Shown here piece after piece: positions 47,147 through 55,629 of a stretch of DNA of 64,000 nucleotides. Under the pieces are notes generated by a model. That model had not been told where the DNA came from. It worked only from the letters and a program-made list of their open reading frames with translations, and ran no database searches. Within the stretch, counting starts at the first letter, position 1; each line of letters begins with the position of its first letter. The DNA is from Rivihabitans pingtungensis (GTDB taxonomy: Bacteria > Pseudomonadota > Gammaproteobacteria > Burkholderiales > Aquaspirillaceae), in NCBI RefSeq assembly GCF_003201855.1, contig NZ_QJKI01000001.1, positions 310,001 through 374,000 on the forward strand, written 5' to 3'. A program made the position numbers and the translations under genes.

Positions 47147-47998
47147 ATGAAAATTGCCGTGAAAATTGCCCTGCTGATTACCGTTGAAACCGCGCGCGGC
47201 ATGCACACCGCGCTGCCGCGGGTGTTGGACGCGCTGCATGCCGCCCAGGCCAGCGCCACGGTGTGCCTGCATCTGGGCCGTGATGCCGGTGCGCCACTGA
47301 CTGGCCGCCGGCGTGAGCGGGCGCGCTGGTATGGATGGGGCAGCTTGTGGCGAGGCCGGGTCTGGCCGGGGGCACGGCTGGATAAGCTGGCGCCAGCGGC
47401 GCTGAGGGCGATTGGCCATGCCGGCTGTGTGGCGGGATTGCACCTGGAAGCATCTCGAGTGTGGCGCGGCACCCTGGCCGCCCAGCCGCTGGCGGCGCGA
47501 GTGGCGCTGTTTCGCCGTCTGGCCGGTCTGGCAGCCGAGGCGCCCTTTACCGTCAACTTGCCGGGCGGCCTGGCCAGTTGGCCGCTGCTGCGGCAGATGC
47601 AGGCGCTTGGCGTGGGTGCGCTCACTGGCGTGCCCGGCCAGCACGGTTTTTTGCCTTGCCATCATGCTGAGCTATTGGCCGTGCCGGTCTTGCCCACCAG
47701 CTTGCCCAATCTGGGTGATGTGCTGCGCGCCGAGCGCGGTCAGGCAGATGCCGCCGTGCACACGCTACTGAGTCATAGCGCCGGGCTGGCTGGGCCTGCG
47801 CTGTGTTGGCTGGATGCCGAGCGGATTGGTGGCGCCTGGCAAGCGGAGTTTGCCCGGCTGCTGGCCGGCTGGCGCGAGCAAGGGCATGTGCTGTGCGCGG
47901 TCAGCGATAGCCTGCTGACGCATGCTGTGCTGCCGCACGCCGAGCTGGAGATCAGCCCGCGCCTTGCGCTCAGACAAGGCGCGACGCGCTTTGCCTGA
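47147..47998 (+). CDS. ArnD-like polysaccharide-deacetylase-fold protein lacking metal ligands
   Basis: A 283-residue homologue of ArnD, the deformylase that finishes 4-amino-4-deoxyarabinose-undecaprenyl phosphate in lipid A modification. Collinear blocks are the N-terminal TVETARGMHTALPRVLDAL, then RWYGWGSLWRGRVWPG, VAGLHLEASRVWR and a C-terminal LLAGWREQGHVLCAV. The catalytic set is gone: the aspartates of the usual DVDT are T and E (TVET), and the second histidine of H-x3-H is Ser. Deacetylase chemistry by the usual route is thus unlikely. The 5' end has a tandem duplication of AAAATTGCCGTG-type sequence. No other arn gene is adjacent. Confidence 0.7.
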   Translation: MKIAVKIALLITVETARGMHTALPRVLDALHAAQASATVCLHLGRDAGAPLTGRRRERARWYGWGSLWRGRVWPGARLDKLAPAALRAIGHAGCVAGLHLEASRVWRGTLAAQPLAARVALFRRLAGLAAEAPFTVNLPGGLASWPLLRQMQALGVGALTGVPGQHGFLPCHHAELLAVPVLPTSLPNLGDVLRAERGQADAAVHTLLSHSAGLAGPALCWLDAERIGGAWQAEFARLLAGWREQGHVLCAVSDSLLTHAVLPHAELEISPRLALRQGATRFA

Positions 47999-48012
47999 GC
48001 GCCCAAGCAACC

Positions 48013-48672
48013 CTACTTGCGCAACAAATAACGCCGGTCGTCAAACGTGGCCACCCAGTGTGGCTTATACACCACGAAAATCGCCAGCATCAGGCCAGTG
48101 GTGAACGCCTCGGACCAGGACAGCAAAAAGTAAAAGCTCAGCGCGTCGCCAAACAGATAGTCCGGCGCATAGGCGTCGGCCAGCGCCAGCACGCTGACGC
48201 CGAGCAGGCAGGCACAAAAAAAGCTCAGCCAGCCGGTCAGGAAGGCATTGAAAAAAATATACACAAAGTAATTGGCTGGCAGCCGCTGCGCCAGGCGCAG
48301 GGTGAGGCCGGTCACTGCCACCGGCGCGGCGGCCATCACCAAAAAATTGACGCCAAACGCCGCCCACTCGGCCATGCCGTAGGCGGTGACGCCGGCCAGC
48401 ACAATGGCCAGGCCAATCAGCGCCAGCCATGGCCCGGCCATCAGCGCAAATGCCGCGCCGCCCAGCAGATGAAACTCCAGCCCCGGCTTGAAGCCGCCCT
48501 TGAGCGACCAGAACAGCATCACCGCCACACAGGCGCCCATCCAGGCGTTCAGCCCGACCGGATCCAGCTGTCGCCAGCGCACCCGCCACACGGCTTGCAC
48601 CAACAGGGCGGCGCACAAGGCATGGCACAGCCACAGCGTGGCAGGCGCAAAAAACTGGGCGGGAAAGTGCAT
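48013..48672 (-). CDS. CbiM-like energy-coupling-factor permease
   Basis: A 219-residue inner-membrane protein with about six to seven helices, resembling CbiM, the substrate-specific subunit of cobalt/nickel ECF transporters. The segments FKPGLEFHLLGGAAFALMAG and GPWLALIGLAIVL correspond to the conserved HLLGG-type part of CbiM, although the metal-binding N-terminal His of true CbiM is less clear (MHFPAQF). No CbiN, CbiQ or CbiO gene is adjacent, so it would have to work alone or with distant partners. No cobalamin riboswitch was found upstream. Confidence 0.75.
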   Translation of the reverse strand: MHFPAQFFAPATLWLCHALCAALLVQAVWRVRWRQLDPVGLNAWMGACVAVMLFWSLKGGFKPGLEFHLLGGAAFALMAGPWLALIGLAIVLAGVTAYGMAEWAAFGVNFLVMAAAPVAVTGLTLRLAQRLPANYFVYIFFNAFLTGWLSFFCACLLGVSVLALADAYAPDYLFGDALSFYFLLSWSEAFTTGLMLAIFVVYKPHWVATFDDRRYLLRK

Positions 48673-48863
48673 GGCGAAGGTCCAGCGGCAAAGACTTTAT
48701 CCTTCATGATAGCAAAAGCCAGGCAGGCCGTTGTGCGGCGCAATGTCGCGGCGGGCAATCCTGCTTTGACACGCCGCCCCGGCGCCCGCACAATCGAAAG
48801 TTTGGCGCGCTGCCAGGCTGCACAGCAGGCAGGCGCGATGGTTTTTTACTCAGGATGCTGGCC

Positions 48864-49709
48864 ATGAGCGCTGTCTTGCCCCCTTCTCATCTGATTGCCC
48901 AACACGTCTCCCGCGCCCTGGCCGAGGACATCGGCCCGCGCGACTGGACGGCCGAGCTGATTCCCGCCAACGCCATTGGCCGCGCCACTGTGGTAGCGCG
49001 CGAGGCGGCGGTGATTGCCGGGCAGGCGTGGTTTACCGAGTGTTTCCGTCAGGTGGACCCGCGCTGCCATGTGGTGTGGCGGGTACAAGAAGGTGAGATG
49101 GTGTTTGCCGACACCGAGCTGTGCACGCTGGACGGCCCGGCGCGCGCACTGCTGACCGCCGAGCGCTCGGCGCTGAACTTTTTGCAAACCCTGTCCGCCA
49201 CCGCCACGCTGACCCGCCGCTACGCCGACGCCATCGCCGGCTACCGGTCGCGCATCATGGACACCCGCAAAACCCTGCCCGGCCTGCGCGTGGCGCAAAA
49301 ATACGCAGTGACAGTGGGCGGCGGCGTCAATCAGCGCGTCGGGCTGTACGACGGGATTCTGATCAAGGAAAACCACATCCTGGCCGCTGGCGGCATCCGC
49401 CCGGCGCTGGAAGCGGCGTTTGCCGTGGCGCCGAGCAATGTCAGCGTGCAAATCGAAGTGGAAAACCTGCAAGAGCTGGCCGAAGCGCTGGACGCGGGCG
49501 CGCGCCTGGTGCTGCTGGACAATATGTCGCTGACCGATATGCGCGCGGCGGTGCAAATGGCCGCTGGCTGCGCCGAGCTGGAAGCCTCGGGCAATGTCAG
49601 CCTGAACACCATCGCCGCGATTGCCGCCACCGGGGTGGACCGGATTTCGATTGGCAAGCTGACCAAGGATATTTCGGCGGTGGATTTGTCGATGCGTTTT
49701 GCGCTGTAA
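48864..49709 (+). CDS. nadC: Nicotinate-nucleotide diphosphorylase (carboxylating)
   Basis: Quinolinate phosphoribosyltransferase, which makes nicotinate mononucleotide from quinolinate and PRPP in de novo NAD synthesis. The product is 281 residues. Conserved blocks are AEDIGPRDWTAELIP, ERSALNFLQTLSATAT, MDTRKTLPGLRVAQKYAV, GGGVNQRVGLYDGILIKENH, QIEVENLQEL, LLDNMS and GNVSLNTIAAIAATGVDRIS. AGGA 9 bases upstream supports the ATG at 48864 over the one at 48855. A strong hairpin follows. No nadA or nadB is in view. Confidence 0.97.
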   Translation: MSAVLPPSHLIAQHVSRALAEDIGPRDWTAELIPANAIGRATVVAREAAVIAGQAWFTECFRQVDPRCHVVWRVQEGEMVFADTELCTLDGPARALLTAERSALNFLQTLSATATLTRRYADAIAGYRSRIMDTRKTLPGLRVAQKYAVTVGGGVNQRVGLYDGILIKENHILAAGGIRPALEAAFAVAPSNVSVQIEVENLQELAEALDAGARLVLLDNMSLTDMRAAVQMAAGCAELEASGNVSLNTIAAIAATGVDRISIGKLTKDISAVDLSMRFAL

Positions 49710-49738
49710 ACCGTCCAGCAGCAGCATTTCATGACAAC

Positions 49739-49770
49739 CCCCCGTCCGCTTTCTGGCGGACGGGGGTTTG
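49739..49770 (+). terminator. Intrinsic terminator after nadC
   Basis: CCCCCGTCCGC (49739-49749) and GCGGACGGGGG (49756-49766) form an 11-bp GC-rich stem with a 6-base loop, followed by TTTG. It lies 30 bp past the nadC stop, ahead of the convergent CNNM gene, and could serve both directions. Confidence 0.7.
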
Positions 49771-49771
49771 C

Positions 49772-49830
49772 ACGGCAAAGGCCACAAGAACGCGCCATCG
49801 CGTCTGGAGGGTTTGCTGAGCGGCGCTTAC
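49772..49830 (-). repeat. Correia-like element, partial copy H
   Basis: Only one half is recognisable: ACGGCAAAGGCCACAAGAAC, then CTGGAGGGTTTGCTGAGCGG and CGCT, matching the right half of reversed copies. The other half is missing or replaced by the nadC terminator hairpin that precedes it. Confidence 0.5.
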
Positions 49831-49912
49831 ACAGGGGTGTTTGCGATCACGAGCAAGATATTGTGACGTCTGAGCCTGTCTGCGCCATCCAGCATCCGAA
49901 TGGCGCTGGGGC

Positions 49913-51223
49913 TCAAGCGGTTTCGGTATTGCGCAGCGGTGCCGCCAACACCTTATCGATGCGTTTTTCGTCCATGTCCACCACTTCAAAGCGCCAGCCT
50001 TCCCAATCGGCATGGTCGCCAGTGCTGGGCACGCGGCCAAGCAACAGCATCATCATGCCGCTGAGGGTGTGGTAACGGCCTTTGTCTTCTTCCGGGGTGG
50101 TTTTCAGCTCCAGACGGTCTTTCATCTCCGGAATCGGGATGGCGCCGTCCAGCAACCAGGAGCCATCCTCGCGGCGCACCGCCCAGGCGTCGTCGGCGTT
50201 GCGCGGGGTGAATTCACCCGTCACCGCTTCCAGTACGTCTTGCAGGGTGACAATGCCCTTGGTGTCGCCGTATTCGTCGATCACAAAAGCCATTTGCATA
50301 TTATTGGCGCGAAACTGCTCCAGCAGCTCCATGCCGGTCAGGGTTTCCGGCACATACACCCCGGCTTGCAGATGGCTCAGGTAGTCTGGCAGCTCGCCCT
50401 TGGCGACATAGGCCAGCGCCTGTTTGGCGTGAATCACCCCCAGCACCTTGTCCAGGCTGCCGTCGCACACCGGAAAACGCGAATGCTCGGATTCAATCAG
50501 CTGGTTCAGGCTGGTTTCTGGCGGCAGGTTGATATCGATAAACACCACATCCGAGCGCGGAATCATCAGCGAACCCAGCTGGCGGTCGTCCAGGCGGAAC
50601 ACGTTGCGCACCATTTCGTGCTGGTGTTGTTCGATCACCCCGGTTTCCGAGCCTTCTTCCAGCATGGCGTGGATTTCTTCTTCGGTGACGCCGTTCGGGG
50701 TGTGCTGGCGCACGCCGAGCAGGCGCAGCAGGGTGTGGGTGGAGAAAGTCAGCAGCATGACAAACGGCCGGGTGCACATGGCCAGCAACTGCATCGGCCG
50801 CGCCGCCAGCCGGGCAATCAGCTCCGGGTTGATCTGGCCCAGGCGCTTGGGCGCCAGTTCGCCGACTACGATGGACACATAGGTCACCGCCACCACCACC
50901 ACCGCCGTGGCGGCCAGATGGGCACTGGCCTCGGGCAGGCCCAGCGACAGCAGCCAGCGCGCCAGCGGCTCGGCCAGCACCGCCTCACCGACAATGCCGT
51001 TCAGCAGGCCAATCGAGGTGATGCCAATCTGGATGGTGGACAGAAATTTAGTGGGGTCTTCGCCCAGTTTCAGCGCCACGGCGGCGGCGCGGTCGCCATC
51101 GGCGGCCAGTTTCATCAGCCGCGCCTTGCGCGCGGTAACCAAGGCAATCTCTGACATGGCGAACAGGCCATTGATCACCACCAGGCCAATCAGCATCAGC
51201 ACTTCCACAGCACAGCCCCGCAT
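49913..51223 (-). CDS. CNNM/CorC-type transporter (hemolysin family protein)
   Basis: A 436-residue membrane protein: an N-terminal CNNM (DUF21) domain with about four helices (motifs GLFAMSEIALVTARKARL, VGELAPKRLGQ), a CBS pair (about 205-330, containing SRFPVCDGSLDKVLGVIHAK and FVIDEYGDTKGIVTLQDVLE) and a C-terminal CorC_HlyC domain (about 345-425). Relatives move Mg2+ or Na+ or affect cation and polyamine resistance. The start is uncertain: the ATG at 51223 lacks a ribosome-binding site, while an ATG at 51196 follows GGAAG closely. Confidence 0.9.
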   Translation of the reverse strand: MRGCAVEVLMLIGLVVINGLFAMSEIALVTARKARLMKLAADGDRAAAVALKLGEDPTKFLSTIQIGITSIGLLNGIVGEAVLAEPLARWLLSLGLPEASAHLAATAVVVVAVTYVSIVVGELAPKRLGQINPELIARLAARPMQLLAMCTRPFVMLLTFSTHTLLRLLGVRQHTPNGVTEEEIHAMLEEGSETGVIEQHQHEMVRNVFRLDDRQLGSLMIPRSDVVFIDINLPPETSLNQLIESEHSRFPVCDGSLDKVLGVIHAKQALAYVAKGELPDYLSHLQAGVYVPETLTGMELLEQFRANNMQMAFVIDEYGDTKGIVTLQDVLEAVTGEFTPRNADDAWAVRREDGSWLLDGAIPIPEMKDRLELKTTPEEDKGRYHTLSGMMMLLLGRVPSTGDHADWEGWRFEVVDMDEKRIDKVLAAPLRNTETA

Positions 51224-51526
51224 TCAGGAGAAGCAAAACCCATAGCTTGCCGGAAAGCGCGTGACAGGCACAAGCACAGCGGGGCGTCAGCGGCGGGGCT
51301 CATTGAGCGGGTGAAACACGGTCGGGGATAGTCCATATGCAGTCGGGGCAAGCCCGAAGTTGTCTCCAGAAACAAAAAGATGTTGGCCGCCTATCTGCTC
51401 GGCCAGACTGAGCGGGCGGCGTGAACGGCGATTTATCCGCGCCTGTTCGAGCCAGACCATGTCATAAAGTTCAGACGCGGCAACGCCCCTGGCGGGCGGC
51501 AGGGGCGTTGGCGTGGCGCTACAAGC
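51224..51526. other. Intergenic region with the rhlE terminator hairpin
   Basis: About 300 bases without a gene. Near its right end CAACGCCCCTG (51481-51491) pairs with CAGGGGCGTTG (51500-51510); read on the minus strand this lies 16 bp after the rhlE stop and probably ends that transcript, though no T-tract follows. Nothing else was recognised. Confidence 0.5.
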
Positions 51527-52879
<1,353 letters not shown>

Positions 52880-52920
52880 GACGGGGTTCCTTTATGACTA
52901 AACACAGATTGCAATACTCA

Positions 52921-52952
52921 CGCTGTTCGTCAGACTAACCTCACGAACAGCG
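52921..52952. other. 10-bp hairpin upstream of rhlE
   Basis: CGCTGTTCGT (52921-52930) pairs perfectly with ACGAACAGCG (52943-52952), about 42 bp upstream of the rhlE ATG. The adjacent A-run is on the wrong side for a terminator of the upstream cobD-like gene, so an operator or a leader structure in the rhlE mRNA is likelier. Confidence 0.4.
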
Positions 52953-52977
52953 CAGAAAAAAACAGAGGGAAAAGCGC

Positions 52978-53898
52978 TTACACCCACCAGGCCAGCGAGA
53001 TGACGGCAATCATGAACAGCCAGAACATCACCACCCGCCAGACCAGGCCCACGGCGCTTTTCAGGTAGCGCGGGTCGGCGTCGTCGCCCACGCCCAGTTC
53101 AGGGCGGAACTTGACGGTGTAGTCCTGGCGCAGCGGGTCGCCCAGCTTGATGCCCAAGGCGCCGGCGGCGCTGGCCAGCAGGATGCCGTAAGCGTAGTGG
53201 CCCCAGGCTTGCGCCTGAGCGCGCCAGCAATACACGGCGTCTTCAAAGTCGCCCATGATGGCAAAGCTCAGCGCGGTCAGCCGGGTGGGCAACCAGTCCA
53301 GGGTTTCTTGCGCACGGTAGGCAAAGCGGCCAAACAAATCGCCAAACTGGCTGTCGCGCATGCCCCACTTTTGAAAAAGAATGCTGGAAAAACGGTACAG
53401 CACGGCGCCCACCGGGCCGGGCAGCACGGCAAACCAGAACATGGTGGCGAACACATGGCGGTAGCTGTCGATCACGCCTTGCTCGATGGTGACGCGGGCG
53501 ATTTCGTTGACTTCCAGCTCGCTGGTGGATTGACCAGACCAGCGCGCCAGCGCAGTGCGGGCGTCCATCACCCGTTGTTCGGCCAGGGCGTCGGTGATTT
53601 CGGTGAGCGCGCTGCTGAAATGGCGAAAACCCATGGTCAGGTAGAGCACCAGCACATTCCAGGCCAGCGCCAGAAACGGCGACACCTGCAGGCACAGCGC
53701 ATACACGCCGTACACGGCAAGGCAGACCGGCAACACGCCAGCCAGCCAGGCCAGTACGCCATGGCGGTTCTGGCCGGCGTTGAGGTTGCGCTCCAGGGTG
53801 TTGGCGTAGCGGGTGAACAACAGGAACAGGCGGTTACGGTTGCCCAGCGGGCGAAGCTGTTCCAGCGCCAGGGCAACAATAATCGAAAGCAGGGTCAT
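52978..53898 (-). CDS. CobD/CbiB family membrane protein
   Basis: A 306-residue membrane protein with about five hydrophobic helices, related to CobD/CbiB (the adenosylcobinamide-phosphate step) and to AmpE. Conserved parts are LSIIVALALEQLRPLGNRNR at the N-terminus, NEIARVTIEQGVIDSYRHVF, WFAVLPGPVGAVLYR and EDAVYCWRAQAQAW. Betaproteobacterial members at this size are usually annotated only as CobD/CbiB family, and some may act in cell-envelope rather than corrinoid metabolism. The four cobalamin-related genes here are not clustered. It is monocistronic, 98 bp upstream of rhlE on the same strand. Confidence 0.8.
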   Translation of the reverse strand: MTLLSIIVALALEQLRPLGNRNRLFLLFTRYANTLERNLNAGQNRHGVLAWLAGVLPVCLAVYGVYALCLQVSPFLALAWNVLVLYLTMGFRHFSSALTEITDALAEQRVMDARTALARWSGQSTSELEVNEIARVTIEQGVIDSYRHVFATMFWFAVLPGPVGAVLYRFSSILFQKWGMRDSQFGDLFGRFAYRAQETLDWLPTRLTALSFAIMGDFEDAVYCWRAQAQAWGHYAYGILLASAAGALGIKLGDPLRQDYTVKFRPELGVGDDADPRYLKSAVGLVWRVVMFWLFMIAVISLAWWV

Positions 53899-53998
53899 GC
53901 GAACATCCGGGGCACAGAGTCAAGTGCCAGCACGATACCATAAAGCCCGGCAGCTGGGCAGCCTGCCCGGGCGGGTATGGCAAGATGGGCAATAAAAA

Positions 53999-54466
53999 TC
54001 AGGCAGAGCCGAGGCGGCGGCCGCCAATCAGTGCCGAGCGCGCACCACCGTCACGGCTATAGGCAAAGGTGCTCTGATCACTGGTGAACAGCACTTCCAA
54101 CGAGGCTTCCACCTGCTCCATGTGGGTCAAAATCAGCTTGCCATTGATCTCGTTGATCAGCTTGGCTTTTTGCGCCAGCACTTCCAGTCCCAGCCAGGCC
54201 GGCAACAATTCAGGCTTGTCAGCCAACCAGGCGCGCCAGGCATTCAAAGACACCATGCCCAGTACGCGCATGTGGTCGCCACGCTGTTGGGCCAGTGCGT
54301 CCAGCTCTTGCAGGACAATGGCTTTCTGCTGGGCCAGGGCTTCCAGCTTGTGTGCGGTGCCGGAGATCAACTCGCGTTGTTCTTGCTCCAGCAGGGTGAT
54401 CAGTTCAGTGTAGCCCGCGCGTTCTTCCGCAATCAGGCGATTCAGTTCCTGCAGACGATCACTCAT
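53999..54466 (-). CDS. flgN: Flagellar chaperone FlgN
   Basis: A 155-residue, almost wholly alpha-helical protein with heptad-like EEERAGYTELITLLEQEQ-type stretches. FlgN is the export chaperone for the hook-filament junction proteins FlgK and FlgL. The identification rests on size, helical character and its place directly after flgM. AGGAATCC precedes the ATG at 54466. An in-frame GTG at 54481 is one base past the flgM stop and is less likely. It is last in flgA-flgM-flgN. Confidence 0.88.
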   Translation of the reverse strand: MSDRLQELNRLIAEERAGYTELITLLEQEQRELISGTAHKLEALAQQKAIVLQELDALAQQRGDHMRVLGMVSLNAWRAWLADKPELLPAWLGLEVLAQKAKLINEINGKLILTHMEQVEASLEVLFTSDQSTFAYSRDGGARSALIGGRRLGSA

Positions 54467-54482
54467 GGATTCCTGTCTCACA

Positions 54483-54785
54483 TCAAGATTTGTTTTGCAG
54501 CAGTTCCCGGCTCACCGCAATCAGGCTGTCGGCGATGGCTTCAGGATTGATCTGGAATTTGCCAGCGGCAATGGCGTCCTTGATGGCAGCCACTTTTTCG
54601 GCGTCAAATGCCGGGCGCTCGCGGATCTCCTGCTCAGCCGCCGCCATCTGGCTGGCCAGCGGATTGATGTCAACGTTGTCTTCCGAACGGCTTTCACCGC
54701 CGGTGACCGACGAACGAGCGCTGGCACGGCCCTTGCCGCCAACTGGCCGGGTGACAACCGGTCTGCCCGTGGAGTCGATTTTCAT
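54483..54785 (-). CDS. flgM: Anti-sigma-28 factor FlgM
   Basis: A 100-residue protein that binds and inhibits FliA (sigma-28) until the hook-basal body is complete and FlgM is exported. It starts MKIDSTGRPV, as in the family. The N-terminal half is Ser/Gly/Arg-rich and probably disordered. The C-terminal sigma-binding part contains FDAEKVAAIKDAIAAGKFQI and NPEAIADSLIAVSRELL. A sigma-28-like promoter lies 38 bp upstream, so it can be transcribed both from flgA and as a late gene. Confidence 0.93.
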   Translation of the reverse strand: MKIDSTGRPVVTRPVGGKGRASARSSVTGGESRSEDNVDINPLASQMAAAEQEIRERPAFDAEKVAAIKDAIAAGKFQINPEAIADSLIAVSRELLQNKS

Positions 54786-54822
54786 GATGGCATCACTTCG
54801 TGCATAAGGAATTCAAGCTTCG

Positions 54823-54849
54823 GTATCGGTAAAACGCTGGCAATCTTGA
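54823..54849 (-). promoter_or_regulatory. Sigma-28-like promoter for flgMN
   Basis: On the minus strand TCAAGATT (54849-54842), 11 bases, then ACCGATAC (54830-54823). The consensus is TAAAGTTT-N11-GCCGATAA: each half matches at 6 of 8 positions and the spacing is exact. In enteric bacteria flgM has such a class 3 promoter, which agrees. Confidence 0.6.
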
Positions 54850-54916
54850 GTATTTTAGCCGGTTTTTACCCGCTTGGCGCACAACTTTACCGGATTGAAC
54901 GCATCACCAGCACGCT

Positions 54917-55588
54917 TCAGAAGCGCACTTCCACTGCACCACTGGCGCTGACCACGCCACTGATCACCCGGCCGGAAGGCATACGCACACCGATCACCTC
55001 ACCCACGCTGCCATTTTTCAATGCAACACCTTCAGCCGAGACCTGAAAACTGCCATCGGTCGCCATCAACTGGACTTTCTGACCAGACTGAATCACCTGC
55101 TGTTGGCGCAACAATCCCCGACGCAGGATCAGGCCAGCGGGCAGATTCTGGCCAACCACCTGGCCGATGGCTTCATTGAGCGCTGTCACCGACACCGAGG
55201 CCATATTGCCACGAGCGGGCACCAGCATCACATCATCCGGGGTCAGCATGCTGCCCGCGGTGACTGGCCGACGCATGGCCACCACCATGGTTTCCCGCTC
55301 GACCTTGACTGGCACACGAATATTCCAGCCCAGTTGCGGGCAAGACATCTCCACGGCGGTGTTGCCTTCAAAACGGCCGCCTTGCCAGTTGGGCATGGGG
55401 GGAATCGGGCAGGCAGGCAGGCGCAGGCGGGTGTCCACCACGCCAACAGTCACGCGGGCCTGGGTGCCCGCCAGAGAAGCTTCGGCAAACTGCCGGGCCT
55501 GGCCAATCAGGCCGGCCATATCCTGATAGCCGGCGGCGGTTGCCGCCGTGCATGCACACAGCGACGCCACTGCAAGAATCGTTTTCAT
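54917..55588 (-). CDS. flgA: Flagellar P-ring assembly chaperone FlgA
   Basis: A 223-residue periplasmic protein needed to assemble the P ring around the rod. It has a signal peptide (MKTILAVASLCACTAATAAG, cleavage about residue 19), a cysteine pair in RLPACPIPP and AVEMSCPQLGW, and a C-terminal SAF domain (GSMLTPDDVMLVPARGNMAS to GEVIGVRMPSGRVISG). The ATG at 55588 begins the signal peptide; the longer frame adds a hydrophilic stretch. It starts 41 bp after the diguanylate cyclase gene. Confidence 0.93.
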   Translation of the reverse strand: MKTILAVASLCACTAATAAGYQDMAGLIGQARQFAEASLAGTQARVTVGVVDTRLRLPACPIPPMPNWQGGRFEGNTAVEMSCPQLGWNIRVPVKVERETMVVAMRRPVTAGSMLTPDDVMLVPARGNMASVSVTALNEAIGQVVGQNLPAGLILRRGLLRQQQVIQSGQKVQLMATDGSFQVSAEGVALKNGSVGEVIGVRMPSGRVISGVVSASGAVEVRF

Positions 55589-55629
55589 GCTGGCGATTCT
55601 ACCCGGTTTTTGTCCGGACGTCGGCCTGT

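Noticed and set aside
52921..52952. Terminator for the CobD-like gene.
   Set aside because: The A-rich run lies on the wrong side of the hairpin for minus-strand termination.
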